From the NCBI RefSeq assembly GCF_000835495.1, contig NW_015622541.1, forward strand, positions 3,596,001-3,660,000: 64,000 nucleotides of DNA, given 5' to 3'. The position numbers and the translations under genes are program-made. This stretch comes from Cladophialophora immunda (lineage: Eukaryota > Ascomycota > Eurotiomycetes > Chaetothyriales > Herpotrichiellaceae). Below are positions 22,818-35,538 of the stretch, piece after piece. Position 1 is the first letter of the stretch. Each line of letters begins with the position of its first letter. The notes under the pieces were generated by a model. That model had not been told where the DNA came from and ran no database searches. It saw nothing but the letters and a program-made list of their open reading frames with translations.

Positions 22818-25224
22818 ATGAAGCGATCGCATGTCGACAGCCACACGCCCAAGAGAAGTGCCTGGCAACAACCGGCATCATGCGAATTCTGCCGGACGAA
22901 GAAGATCAGGTGCGATAAAAATCGGCCATGCTCCAGCTGCGCTTCAAGACAACTGTCTTGCCAGTACATTGTGGGTAAGTGCATATTTCTCTGCCGTTTC
23001 AGAGGTCGAAGAAATGGGCCTGCTGGGTTCTCATTTCACCGTTAGCTCCGCCGACTTCTGTTCGACGCTTCTCCCGCATCCAGAAAGGAATTTTTCAAAG
23101 AAGTCTGACCATAGCCCAAGCTCCGAAAAACACAGAAGTCTCTCAGTATGACGATGAAACGCATGCCAGCCCTATGAGGATCTCCTCGTTAGAAAAGTCT
23201 GTATGACGCATGTGCTATCGGGCATAAATATCAACAGGGACTAACTACGAATATGAAGGCATATCGCAGATATCTACGGGCGTCTGAGGAGGTTAGAGGA
23301 ATCTGCTCAGGCTGTAACAGTCTCATCTGTAAGGACCACATATCCCAGCCAGATGGGGCCTGGCAATGAGTGCATAGCAAACGAAACCAACAACGCCAAA
23401 CAATGGGAAGATCTTGAATCCACCGCGGCAAGCTCAACACCTAGCCAGGCAATAGCACTAGGCCGGATAACAATCGACTCGCATGATCATTTCGACGTCT
23501 CACTGCCAGATCCGGTAGCTAGGAGAGACCGGTTGGAGAGAGCTCCAAACCCTCATTTGAAGTCCAGCTCCGATGTCAGCGATTTGATTTGTCAACTCCC
23601 AACCATTCACACGGCACGATTGCTTTTCGATCACTATATCCAGATCGTCGATTGTTTGCATCGGGAGCTTCACGTCCCTTCTGCTCGCGCTCTGGTTGAA
23701 GAAAGCTACGCGCGACTCGCCAACTCTCTCGAAGTCTCGACGGACGTTCTTACCTTCTTGTTTTGTATCTTCGCATCCAGTTCGTTCCATGTATGTCATG
23801 CACACATCCACCACACGCCAAAGGGCCTCATCGACAGCGCCAGGTGGGCCGTTGTATGGAAGATGACCGCAAGCGACCTGATATTTGACAAAAGAGCCAT
23901 GTTTTCTACGTCACTATTGTCTCTTCAGTCCGTGTCGATCATGCTTCTCCTTGCATGGAACTCTGGCGGTCAGTCGGCAGAATTCCAGGCTCTCAAGAGC
24001 ATTGCACTCCAGAAAGCAATACAGATGGGAATATACAAGTTAGATGCCGGGTACGGTGCTCAAGACGGCAATGGCATAGAAATGGAATTGAAACGACGAC
24101 TTTGGTGGCATCTTGCAGCTTCAGATTGGTGAGTATCGTGCCAACTAGGGAGAATGACTTCGTGCTTACGTTCTCACTACTTAAGGCTTGTAGCCAGTGT
24201 TCCTGGTCTCCAAGAGGGCATATACTCTGTGAACCCAGCACATGCCCGAGTCAACTATCCTGCCAACCTCGACGATAGAGGTCTTGGGTCAAATACTTCC
24301 CTCCCATTGGGATTTCCCGAAGATCAACCAACTTCCACATCTTTCTTGATTCAACGGGTCAAATTTGCCGAGCTCTGTCGCCAGCTCGTGGACTCTCTAC
24401 AAAACGTCGCTGTGACCGAGAAGTCCCGTCTCTGCAGTTTTATCCGTGCCTTCAGCGATCGACTGAGGCACTTCGAACAAGGCCTGCCCTGGTTCTTCCG
24501 CATGGATGAAGAAAGCATGGACAAAGCCAATGCGCTCTCGATCAATCACCCCTACTTGATACCACAGAAGTATCTCTTGTTATTTGGCATTTATTCTCGA
24601 ATCGTCCGACTGCATCGACCATTCCTCTCGATGAAGCTACCAGAACCCGACTTTTCTGCATCTCGGACTGTATGCATCCAGTACGCGGAGAAGATCCTGA
24701 AGCTTCGCAGCAGTATTGACCTCGCAGAATTTTGCCGCTGCATACACTCGTACAGCGTCGGCCAACACACCTTTGGCGCACTGCTTCTTTTGTCAATGGA
24801 CAGCATGCTCGAGACCGATGTGTTCCGAGCTCAAGCTCGAAAGGCCGAGCTGGTCGAGATCTGCCAGACCTTGAAAGCCAAAGAAATATCATTGAACACG
24901 TCTGGTAGTGGCATTGTGCGAGGCATTGACAAATTAACTGACCTGCTGCGAAAGCCTGATTTGAATACTCCAGGCTCCTCGAGTTCATCGGCAGAGAGTG
25001 CAGTCCAAAGGAATTTGCAAAATTTAAGCGAATTGTCCTCGAGCGGTATGAAGGCCCCGGTCATAGCTGGCAGCCATGCTGTGTCTTCGTCGGAGCCAGG
25101 CCACACTACCTTGCCGATACCGATATCGATGCCACTATTTTCTGACGACGGGACTCTCGATGAATTTCTCAACCAGATAGATGGCATGCAGGGTTTTAAC
25201 TGGGAGGAGGCATTTCTAATGTGA
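22818..25224 (+). CDS. Zn2Cys6 transcription factor
   Basis: Exons 22818-22974, 23046-23196, 23259-24128 and 24186-25224, 738 residues. The binuclear zinc cluster lies near the N-terminus with Cys at 22, 25, 32, 38, 41 and 48 (C-x2-C-x6-C-x5-C-x2-C-x6-C; CEFCRTKKIRC). A linker follows, then a short coiled coil (SSLEKHIADIYGRLRRLEES) that forms only when the 62 bp intron 23197-23258 is removed; its donor GTCTGT is unusual but its CTAAC branch site is good. The middle homology region includes LKRRLWWHLAASDWLVAS and EGIYSVNPAHARVNYP, typical of the fungal-specific TF domain. The C-terminus is acidic. The gene is divergent from the MCT-type transporter, its likely target. Confidence 0.9.
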
Positions 25225-27234
25225 TTACCTCAGTTGCCTAGGATATGCAGTCGTCTGTCAGAGATTACACAGCCTTGGCTGAGTCTGATTTGAAGGGTGC
25301 TTCCAATGAAGACGCAGTGCTGAGCTTGAAAACTGAGACTCGCGCATTCGGCAACAATGGCCGCTTGTTGGACAACATCCCCATTGGTCGAAACGCCGTT
25401 CAAGAGGTCACAATTCAGGAATTAGCGGCGCAAAGGCCTCTGGACAACTACAGGGATGACTTCAGGATCGGGTTTGTGATCTCGTAGGGTGGAATTGGGA
25501 CCTCCGTCTCGGCGATGCCTGACGCGATGTTTTTGATCCGACTCAGAGCGTCGTAGGTAACACTTATATGTCAATACTACGCGATATAGTGGTCTCGTGG
25601 AACTAGTAGCCCTCCTCTTTCCCCTAACTCAGTCCTGCTGCAGAGGCGAGTTGCGATTTACGAGCCTGTGTTGAGGGGGTTAATGCACAATAGTGTATAT
25701 GCGGTATCGCAATAGTAAGAGAGCCGGTGGAGCTCAATGGCCGCATTGAGAGGCATTCCTTTTTTTGAATGAAGGGTGGCCGTGTTGACGTATAACTATC
25801 TAAAATGAAATAGACTCGGCTGGCCCCGCGCGAAGAGATCGGACAATGACGAGGCGAGCTGCGCAGCCACAACATCCCGCGTCCGGGCGTACGAGCAACG
25901 TCTAACCAGCTTTTCTGTGGTCAATAACTCGACCCTGAAAAGCAACCTGAAACCCCATCGAGAGTATGATCTTCGCGAAGCGTAGTCCACTCCATGTCCG
26001 ACACGTTGGCTTGTAGTAGCGGATCAACCGTAAAGGCAACAAACTAAGGCGGTCGGCGATACGACACGGACTCCGGCTTTGAACTTCTAGGGAGACGTTG
26101 TATAGTTCTGAGGTCGAAATGTCGTTCTAATGTCAAATTACGCTCTTCGTGGCTGGATCTGGGCACACTGTTGATTACTGAGAAGACCAGAGCCCAACAA
26201 TCCGCTCGGAAATTTAATTGCGTGCTCGTATCAATGCAGCGGACCGCACTTCGGGGGGGGCTAGGTGGATATCAGCGGTGACCCTACTAACGCGGGGGTA
26301 GTTTTGAAGGCGGCAGCTAAGTAGCCGGTTCGATCCGCGCAGCGTAGATGGGAGCTAAATTTCTTAAGAATATGTTGAATATCGGAACCTTCTCAACGTA
26401 GCACAGAATGGGTTTACTTTTCTCCTTGTTGAGTTGTGCCATTATGGAAGCTTTTCGTTGCTTGCGCGGGGTATCCGTGCGAGCACGCATGGCTCTCCCG
26501 CCTCTCGCCGCTATAACACTATGTCGTGAGCCTTACGACTCATAGTGTCTCCTTGATCCTCGAGTCGAATTACGAGCCTCAAAATCAAGCGCCGGCTAGA
26601 CGTCGGCAACGGTCAAAGCCCGCACGGTTCAAATCCCGACCTCGCATCATCGCCCGGTTACTTCTGGTACCATGCATCACCAGCGTCGATGTTTGTTTTT
26701 CTTCTGGCGAAAGCCGTAGTAACGTTGGTGGCATCCTGGTTGCAAGAAGTGTCGGACCGCAAGTCCACTGAAATTGTGGTCAATGACGCGGTTGGGGGCT
26801 GGAAGGCAAAGAAGGGTTTCTGCTGGGATCTACTCGGCGCATGTACTAGAATGCTTCCATCGAAGGTTCCAAATGGCCTGATCAAGGCTCCCCAGGCATC
26901 CGAGCCTTGTCGCCCCAAGAATCCACCAACAGCGCGAGTTTTACCCGCACCCCGAATGAGGTGATCTTTTGTATTGAGAAGCTCTTGGTTAGTGTTCCTA
27001 TAGAATCGACTCCGCCGTATCTGGTAAGAAGTCGAACAATTTCTTTCATTTTTCTTCGCGTCGCCGACAACGCTCTTCTGATCTGCTGTGCCAATGGCAG
27101 TCCTCGAGTATGTTTGTGGAGACACCAGTCTCTGGCTCTTAAGCTTTTTGTGTATCCATACAGTATGTCGTAATTCCAATTTACTGAAGCCCACCTATTT
27201 ACCATCTACTATACATGTGCACAAATTGCTACCG
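25225..27234. other. 2.0 kb region without a supported gene
   Basis: Several frames of 80-180 codons exist (largest 26658-27194 on the minus strand), but none shows a domain, signal peptide or partner exon. It separates the transporter/regulator pair from the 27-47 kb cluster. Confidence 0.4.
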
Positions 27235-29777
27235 CTATCGAGCCGTAATTACATCGTCCTGAAGGAAGTTCCAGTCCAACCAATTCAGTGTTTGATACTG
27301 TTCGTTCATCGAGGGAGCAAAGTCAAATGTATCTGCGAGAGCGTTCCCTGCCTGCGTCTGCAGGAACGGTGGGTAGAGCGTGGCATTTTGGTTGCAGCCC
27401 TCTGGCCCAGAGACCTCGTGCAGATCCTCTCCGGCGCCCATCTGCTGGTGCGTCGTCGTCTCGGTTAACTGGGACGGGCTGGGATTTTCGCAGACGACGC
27501 CGTGGTTCTTGGCCTTGTCAACGACCGACGAGGCGATTTTGGCAAACTCTCCACTCTGCGTCAGGAGGATGGTGCCCGAGGAAACGTACTCGATTCGCCC
27601 AAACAGGCCCATCACGCACTGAATCAGGGCGATATCGGCTGTCGCCGAGGGTGACAGCGGATTCGTGACGACGTGCGAGAACAGGGTGATGATGGCGGTG
27701 AGCGGATAGTAGATGACCAGCCAGTTGGGCGTGTAGCTTTCGATATCAATCTGTTGGGTCATCAGACACATCGATCGGGCGGACTCGAGCGAGTCGGTGG
27801 CCAGTTGGTCCAGAGGATTGTGCGGCGTTTGCTGCGAGCCCCTCCCCCTGCTTGTTTTGCTCGAGTTGTGTAGCGCGTCCTGAAGGCGGCAGGCCTTCGA
27901 GAGCGACAGGACACAGTCGTGGTAAAAGTATTCAAGCATGAGTTTCTGGTAGAAGAGAACCGTCGTTGAAGTCAGCTTGGTCTCGCGCAAAGACGTCCAG
28001 CTGCTGAACACGTCTTGTCCCGCGCGGGCAGTGGTGGCGCGCCACTGCTTAAGCTCGTCGTACAGCTCAGCCACAGTTCGAGATCTAGACTCGGCAGTCT
28101 GCATGAGCGAGGTAGTCGAATACAGGTTCTTGATGATGCGGGAGCAGATTCGCGAGTATCGGGTCACGCCGAGGAAGAAGTCGAATCGATCTTCGGAGGC
28201 TTCTTCACCCTCACCTTCGGGTCCAAAGTGGCGGAAAAGGTGGCGGGGAAAGGGGCATGCGATGTCACTGTCATCGAGCAGTGACGGCCGACCGGTCCGG
28301 AAAGCGATCGTCTTGTCGAGACAGTATAAACTCCAGAAGAGCCGGTTACGGTCCTCGATTTCAACGTCGGACAGATTCAAGGCTTTGGGCGAGTATTTGT
28401 GCAACCCGAGTCCGGTAGCCAAGCGCACGGCGATTGCGCAGTATATGTATTCAGGCTGAGGGCCACCGACGCCCTGCGCGAAGACAGTCATCAGGGCAAA
28501 AGTCTGCACAGCCTGCAGAGAGGTCTTCTGATACATCAGGTCCGACTGTACCGAGACCGTGTTGTCGAAGTAGCCCCACGCTTCCTTCTCCGAGTCTTGG
28601 AAAGATTTGGGCGTGCCCAAGGAGACGCACGCTCGACAGCCAAGGGCGAGAATCACATTGTACAAGGCGTACCACGTGTTGTCGCAGCTGGACGGGTCGT
28701 TCCAAAACTTCTCACAGCCTTCTCGAAAGCGCGATTCCCGGATGATCGGCCACAACCACTGCCTAGCAAAGTACACCTCGAAGTACTTTTTGGCGACGCT
28801 GATAGGGGGAAGATTGGATTGCAGACGACTGGGTCTGGTCCAAGGTCCGTCGTAGGAACCTCGTGTCGGCAATTTGAGTTTCGACAAAGTATTATTCACC
28901 ATCTCTCGCAGCTTGTCAGGACGGACACTATCGTCTGCGTTTTGCGAGATCCATGGCAGATCGGCATCGGATAGGAGAGACATGCCGCAAGACGGTCCCG
29001 CATACTCCTGTCCATGCTCTCCAATCATAAGGCCAAAGCTCTCGTCGTGGAAATTGCTTGCAGTGCTCGAAGACCACAGAATTTCGTCCACCATGTCCAT
29101 CTTGCCAACACCCAGATGCGAAGGGTTCTGGCGCTCAGCCGTGTCACTACCAGACGCGACATTTGGGGCTCGGCGACCAGGAGTCGAGGGTCGGATAATC
29201 TCAGATGGGCCATCGAATGTTTCCGAAGGCACGATACTGAAATGCTCGTCCGCAACGGGCTGAGAAGGACCTCTCGGTGAGGAGGAATATCTAGGGTGGT
29301 TGGACACGTCGAAAGAAGTCCATCTGCTGCTTTCTCGTTCATGGAGACTCTGGATCAAGCCCTCCATACGTAGAAGTCGTGCGTCGATATCTGGTTTACT
29401 CGCCTCAGTTCCTCAGACGTTCCTCGGCCGCTACCAGCCTATACCATGCTAATCGGAGACTCCTGGCAAAGGAAAGAAAGGTAGCAAAGGTAGGCAACAA
29501 GAGGCTCACCATCTCTATCATTGGATCTCGTTTTCCGTTTAGCTCTTTGCCTATAAGTGCATTGTAGACGATGTTCCTGCGGCGGAGTCAGTCGTTAAAT
29601 ACTTAGTAACTGTCTTGCATCGAGGAAGCTTTCTCACCATGCAGTATCTACATGTTGGCTTCGAGGAATCACCTGCAACCAAAGGCAATAACGGTCAGTC
29701 ATTCCAGTTGTGTTTTCGAGTAAAAAGGAGGTGCCCGAACATTTGACCTTCTTTACCTGGCACACTTCACAGGCCAT
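27235..29777 (-). CDS. Zn2Cys6 transcription factor at the edge of the metabolic cluster
   Basis: Exons 29777-29741, 29672-29638, 29576-29510 and 29390-27235, 764 residues. The zinc cluster is split over three exons and appears only after splicing: Cys at 3, 6, 13, 20, 23 and 30 (ACEVCQVKKVKC, then CRYCM and LQC), followed by a basic linker (RQRAKRKTRS) and a coiled coil (DIDARLLRMEGLIQSLHE). The large exon has the Fungal_trans domain, with GLGLHKYSPKALNLSDVEIE, RNRLFWSLYCLDKTIAFRTG and RPSLLDDSDIACPFP. The start places the cluster at the extreme N-terminus; an extra upstream exon is possible because R-R-E-T-L-G precedes the ATG in frame. By position it is the best candidate for a pathway regulator of the genes at 30-47 kb (inference). 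Confidence 0.9.
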
Positions 29778-30177
29778 TCCGAGCGTTTCGCGTCGACAAA
29801 CTACGAGTAAACAGTTCAGATCTTCAAACCATGAAAACAACGGCAAACTGAAGAGTGTTGAGCGCAGTTAGCTCGGAGGCCGCAGGGCGGGTCTGGGGAG
29901 CAATGAGAGGTCGTTCAATTGTTGGCGACGAGCATCCCTGGACGCGGGGTCCCCATACCATCCAAAAGGGTGACCTCGGCCCAGTGACTCCGCTCTCGGA
30001 AGAGAAGATGGTGGGACCGTGCATTGACCCGGTGGATCCCTTTTAGTCTATTGGGGCTCATGGAGGTGCAAGAGGTCACCCACGGCTAGAGTCGGATCTT
30101 GTGATAGCTTTGCCAACGAAACTTCACCCAGGTCATGGAATGCTCGTACAATCCCGCGCTATCATTGACTATTTTAG
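29778..30177. other. Intergenic region, TF promoter and P450 3' side
   Basis: 400 bp; no gene supported. It should contain the promoter of the Zn2Cys6 factor. Confidence 0.45.
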
Positions 30178-32545
30178 TCACTGTGTGGCAAAAGACTGTT
30201 CGAAGAACGCTTCAGTGTAATCTCCATTCTCGTCAAGCATCTTAGATGCATCTACCCATTCCCTCCTGATGATTGCACCTCGGTCCTTACTGCGCACCTT
30301 GAACACGGCGCTGCAAAAGTCAGCAGGAGTCCCGTATGTAATCGGTCTTTAGGGTCACCAAGAGTATGAGAATGGAATTCCCTGTGCGAGGTAGGAGCAC
30401 AAAAGGTGAGACTCACTCGTATTTGACTGGCATGACCAGGAACCCTGGTGTCAACGCATCGGGATCCAAGGGGGGCATGTTCCCGTTCTCGTCTCGAGGG
30501 CGCGACATCTCAAACGCCCAGAGGAATCGGGACATGGCAGTGAACATGCTTCGTTCGGCAACGTGGATGCCTGGACACATGCGTCGGCCGGCTCCAAATG
30601 TTGTGAACGGTCTGTCAGACAGATCTGAGCCCTTTGGTTCCCCAACTGGGGGATATTTTCCTGGCAGATGCCGGGTAGGATCAAATTGTCTCGGGTTGGT
30701 GCGATCGTTATTGATGGTCCATGCCTGTCAGGTTGATAGCAGTCAGCGACACGCTCTGACAGACTCGCCACTCATTCGGACACGAACATTGTTCACGATG
30801 GCAGCTCCAGCGGGGATCCGATATCCCATGTAGAAATCTTCTTGTGTCGTTGCGTGAGGTACTCCACCTCCTATCGTTGTTGGCATCCCTGGAGTAGGTG
30901 AGCTTCCTATTGCCAAAGAAGGCGGTGACATGATCAAACGTACATCTTACTGATTCTCTCACTACAGCCATAGTGTATGGCATGTTTGGGGAATCGTCCC
31001 AGCAGGGGAGTCGATGACTCCCAACAACTCGGTCAATTTCTTCTTGAGCAGCCCTCTGGACTTCTGGAAATAATATCATGGCCTGAATGGCATTTTAGTG
31101 GTTCGATCATCCGGGTCTGATTATATCAATTACCTTGATAAAACCCATCAGGGTGCTGTATGTAGTGTCTCTGGTGTCGAAGTCAGTTTTGAATATATCA
31201 CTCGTGATCTCGATGAAGATTCAGCTTACGCAGCTGCAGTCCAAGCATGTCCAGCCGCAAAAGCTATTTCTTCTTCACTCAGAGCATCCGCCTTGTCAAT
31301 CTTCTCAGATTCTGCTCCCAGGGTCAGGAGCATGTCGCGGCTAAAACCTAGAAGTATTCTCTTGTCAGAGATTTTGCAACTCTAAACAGTCTGGGACGAA
31401 CTGACTAGGATGCATCTTTCCTTCATCAATAAGGGCAATCGCTTGCTTGATGAGCCTCATCCACAGTCCCCGTTCCATGTCTCTAAGCTCACTTGCTTCC
31501 TTCAGGAAATCACTCACCCAGGACGGCAGTCGCAGAAAAAGTGGCTTCAGTATAGGGTACCAGTCTGCGAGCTGACTTCTTTCCTGAAGGATAGAAAAGC
31601 GATCAAGCCACTAACAAAGAATTTGAGTAGTCAACAACGATGTTCTCAAATTATATATACAAAGCAGATACCCTGTGTAAGTGCTTACTTCGAAGAGCGT
31701 CTTCACCGTTGGAGTATTCAAGAGGGGGGTTCTATGGCCATATGTCACCGTGGAACCGATGCTGGTGGTGTACCTCTTGACATGATCCCAGAATTGGTGC
31801 GGACCGTCCAGCATTTCGTTTAGGAGTTGAAGGCTTTCGAATTCCTGTGTTAAATATCAGTCAAAACCACCGGCTTCCCATGCATGGCACAAAACTAAAA
31901 GAGAAAAAAACAAAGAAGAAAAAGGCCTACTTGATAGGGAATGTATCTGTTTGCAGCAGTGACATTCAGTCGTAAATGATACATTTTTCGGAATCGCCTC
32001 CACAGGTCGTCATTTCTTCACACATTTCAGCCCTGTGTGACCTCCATTCATTTCAAGAACTTCGCGACTAGACTTACGGTCTGAAAAGCAGATTCCAGTT
32101 GTTGCCAAACTCTGCAACAAAGTTGCCGGGTTTGGACGAATAAGTCGCACTTCTCTTCTCAAACAGGTCCCGAATCGTCTCTTCGGTATTCAAGACGACC
32201 ATAGTCTGAGTTCCGAGTTTGAGAGAGAATATAGGTCCATCTGGACACGGCGTGAACATGGGCGGCGAATGTGATGACAGAGTCCCGACTAACATTCCTT
32301 TGCCAATTTATCGAACACTTGGTAAGGTCTAGCGGTCATCTGATGTAGATTCCCGATAATTGGCAAGGTAGGTGGTCCTGTTCCAAATCAAGTCAGACCA
32401 AATTATTTGGCATCATGGGTTGAATTCATTGACCTGGTGGAAAATCCTTGGGGCGCCTCCCAATCCGCATGAGCCTTGACCCAGCGAGCAGCACCACAAC
32501 TAGTACCACTGCTGCTATCTGCCAGCTATCCGAGGGACCTGCCAT
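30178..32545 (-). CDS. Cytochrome P450, 12 exons
   Basis: Exons 32545-32434, 32377-32294, 32240-32078, 32015-31931, 31844-31689, 31610-31406, 31347-31230, 31170-31134, 31082-30944, 30888-30788, 30724-30417 and 30310-30178 close in phase to 546 residues. A membrane anchor (WQIAAVVLVVVLLAG) is followed by the hinge PPGPPTLPIIGNL. I-helix ADTTYSTLMGF, ExxR at E363-R366 (RESVRWMP), and heme loop FTTFGAGRRMCPG with Cys450 are all intact. Sequence around YGPIFSLKLGTQTMVVLN resembles the large group of fungal secondary-metabolism and xenobiotic P450s. The exact CYP family cannot be given. It is the first enzyme gene beside the regulator and shares its strand with the questin-oxidase-like gene. Confidence 0.93.
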
Positions 32546-33259
32546 TCTGGAGAGGGTTGGAATCAGTTACTCGACAGCTAAAGCGGGAATGAAGAGAAAA
32601 TCCAAGCTTGCAGGTTTTCACTGCTTGCTTGGAGAACAAGAATTACATGCTTCACAGGAAGGACGTTCATACTACTGAGGCACTGTAAAAAGCCCTCGAT
32701 GATGTCCAATTCGGCATCCCAATCAGAAAGCGGGTATTAGTCGACCATCCCCCGAATTGTTGCTTCAGCTTGAACAGATGAGCGAGCTCTGCCAAGGTGG
32801 CACCCCGAGCTGCGTCGGGAGCAAGTCAACGCTACCCCGGGGGATTTACGCTTCTTCAGGCTTTCTCCACACTTCGGTACTATAAATTGGTCCATCCCCG
32901 TTCGTCGTTCGATGGCGTACGCGGTGCCAGGCATTCTCGTAGATTTCGTAAGCTGGGTCCCACTCTTAGCTCCAACACGTGAATTTTTACACCGTTTTTA
33001 CCCTGGTCATACCCCAGTCTGGGGCTTTTGTACTAGCGAAATTTACTCAAATCCCTGAGGCCTCGTAGTCGTACGAGTAGGTTGGAAAATTCCAGCTCTT
33101 AACCGAGCCCCCGCTGGGGTTGACGAGGCGAAGAAGAACGATTACGCCACGTTCAATGGTACTGGTGGACATTCGGGATCCCGAAATCCCGGGTCTTTTT
33201 TTTACCTTTGGCCCGGGAATTGCTAAGGGCCTGGAACAAAGGCGCCAAAGCCGCCAATG
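32546..33259. promoter_or_regulatory. P450 upstream region
   Basis: 714 bp between the P450 start and the 3' end of the questin-oxidase-like gene. Besides the palindrome listed separately, 32995-33110 contains a stretch of short inverted motifs such as CCCCAGTCTGGGG (33012-33024). No gene is seen. Confidence 0.45.
33172..33185. promoter_or_regulatory. 14-bp palindrome TTCGGGATCCCGAA, candidate Zn2Cys6 site
   Basis: A perfect inverted repeat with CGG and CCG ends four bases apart (CGG-GATC-CCG), a spacing used by some Zn2Cys6 dimers. It lies about 630 bp upstream of the P450 start. The core CGGGATCCCG and the following RAATCC recur upstream of the FAD monooxygenase. Binding is inferred only from symmetry and recurrence. 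Confidence 0.4.
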
Positions 33260-35023
33260 TTAAATCCTAACGCCATTACTCAATCCATTGCTCAACCCGT
33301 TGCTCAGTCCGTTGCCGTTGCTGATGGGCGCAAAATTCTGAGGGTTTCGCTCGGCCACAGCCTCCCAAGCTTCGGGAAAGCCAGCCCATCTCAGCCATCT
33401 TACAACCACTCGCTGGACAAAGGGATCAAGCTCCGCAGCGTACTCGTAGCCGGTCGTGCCAGCATTCGGCATCTTGAAGTCTGGGCGGTCCATTGCTTCA
33501 ACCGAGTCCATAACCATATGTGCAATTTTCAGGAAGTCGCCAGTTTTCAGTTTGATCCCTGGGGCTTCCTCAAACCCGGCGGTGGTAATTTCACCGTTCT
33601 TGATGGCACGTATGAGTTTTGAAGTGTGGCCGTCGTCTTCATATGCTGCTGCTCGGGCGAATATCGACTCCCACCCACCTGGCTTTTCGGGCCTGTAGCC
33701 ATTGAGGTCTTGAGGGCGAAGTTTGGGTCCTTTGGCAGAGGCATACATGAGCAAGTGCAAACGGCCCATGCACTCGACAATTCTAGCTTTGGCTTGCGTC
33801 GAAATCCACGGCATTTGGTTAAATACCGAGAAAAAGTAGGATGTGTTGGCGCAGTGCATAAAGAAGAAATCGAACTTGACAGCCTTGTCGGCCCGCTGCG
33901 CAAGGGCAGTCATGTATACTGCGACAAGAGAGGCGTTAAGTTAGGGATACGGGAGACAAAGAATGCATCGGCAGAGCCAAAGGGGGTACATACATCCAGC
34001 ATTGATCATCTCAGCGGTCTTCTGCTCCAGCTCTTCTGGCGCCACTTGCCACCGGGCGGCAACTCTGATCATTTCATCCGCGGCTCGTTTATATAGGCCA
34101 CCCGTCACTTTATTGGGAGGATCAGGCCATTCAACCGAGTTCGCCAGTTTGGTATTTGCCCTAATTTCATCTAGGATCTCGACCAGTGTGCGTCCGGCCG
34201 GTTTGGATAGGTTTTTGGCTTCTGCCTCAGCGCCCCAGAGAAAAGGCCCGGGCCAGTCCTCGTGTATTGCTGCTTGTGCCAATGCCTCGGCGACGATCAC
34301 AGGCTGGTTAAACTCGAGACCGTAGCCGAGATGTATGATAGGATGTAAAAACCCTTGATATGCGTGAATACAGGACCTTGGGAGAATGACGCCAGGGAAA
34401 ATTTACCTGAAAACATCCTAGCCAGCATGTCATCCGCTCTTGCGTCTCCTCGAAAGACATATTCGTTGACAACCGCTTCGACTCCGCGCTTCGAGATCTC
34501 TTTCTTGAAAAATACCACATAATCTCGATAGTGTTCGCAGTTACCGAGATATTTTGCGAACTCTTTTTGATCGCTTAATGTTTCAATGGTTGCTGGATCG
34601 GCCGGATATGGAGGGATCTGATACTCCGTATTGTTCCTATATGCCTTCTCAAGTTGTGATGCTGACGCCCCGAGGGAATAAATGCAAAGCAGATGGTGGA
34701 CGATGTGATCTTGAAGAGTTTATTGGTTAGACGAAGTCCACAGCTTCCCACACTTTTCACTGATATCTGCACACAGGCCTCCGCATTTCAGGTTGATTCC
34801 AGCCGTTGTAAGACTGCCAACCAGGGTGAAGTGTTGTGAGGACAATCTGGCAAAGACTTGACTTACTGTGAAGACCCGCGTTGTCAAAATAAATGTGATG
34901 CTGCTCATGATTTTGCATCAGTAGGGTTTCCGTAGTCTCTGCACTTTTAAGCGAAAGTTCACTTTGAGTGTGAACAAAGCCAGAGTGGCAAGGAGAAAGT
35001 CGTAATCGATAAGGTGTTGCCAT
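33260..35023 (-). CDS. Questin-oxidase-like protein (DUF4243, AflY/GedK-type)
   Basis: Exons 35023-34867, 34709-34407, 34353-33994 and 33918-33260, 492 residues, all in phase. Family landmarks: NHEQHHIYFDNAGLHNHIVH near the N-terminus, GFLHPIIHLGYGLEFNQPVI, VAEALAQAAIHEDW and, late, RADKAVKFDFFFMHC. Known members open an anthraquinone ring by Baeyer-Villiger-type oxidation without a flavin-binding fold (questin oxidase in geodin-type pathways, AflY in aflatoxin biosynthesis). The C-terminus carries a tandem G-L-S-N repeat (NGNGLSNGLSNGLSNGV) encoded by 12-base units, absent from the rest of the fold. Two introns use AAG acceptors. It is divergent from the scytalone-dehydratase-like gene, so the pair may be co-regulated. 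Confidence 0.9.
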
Positions 35024-35538
35024 CTTGACGGAGTATATGGGGATTTAGTATCAAAGAGGTGCGTTCCAATTTTTGACAAGGCATAGGCGTTACACCTCGA
35101 AACGGTCGTCAGGGATTGCTCGCTTTTTAGACCAATGCAAGGCCTTGCGACTGGCAGCAGCCTTTCAGGAAGATACCTGAGCCAGTGTCTCTTTTGCCAT
35201 CTAGACCTAGACATTGATGGATCAGCGATATACTGAATTCCCGATGGCACCGAACGGGGGTCTTGTCCCCGTAATGCCGATGACCACGATCTGCCTTGGA
35301 CGCCCTCCACTAATACCCCGTACTATTCCGGGAATGTTCACAGATCCGTGCTCTTTTGGGAATCTATGGATTTGAACCCGGGTATATAGGAACTTTGATT
35401 CATGGTGATCAGGCCACTCCTTTGCTCCCTCGACTCGAGCCCGAGACCCAACCTAGGCGTCCAGAACGAAGCAATATCAAACTCCATTTTAAGGATACAC
35501 AAAAGGTTTGTCGCGTATAACTATACCTTTCAAAGAAG
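35024..35538. promoter_or_regulatory. Divergent promoter, questin-oxidase-like / scytalone-dehydratase-like
   Basis: 515 bp between two outward starts. It has a TATATA box-like stretch at about 35382, 157 bp before the + strand ATG, and the symmetric motif ATTCCGGGAAT near 35332. No gene is present. Confidence 0.5.

Noticed and set aside
26626..26636. GGTTCAAATCC, a perfect tRNA B-box-like sequence on the + strand
   Set aside because: The flanking bases do not form a T stem (C-C mismatch at the third pair) and no acceptor stem, D arm or anticodon arm can be folded upstream.
26658..27194. 178-codon open frame on the minus strand
   Set aside because: No recognisable motif, no partner exon, and another frame overlaps it for most of its length.
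35368..35378. B-box-like GGTTCAAATCC on the minus strand
   Set aside because: No matching T stem and no A box at a suitable distance; it lies in the divergent promoter of two enzyme genes.
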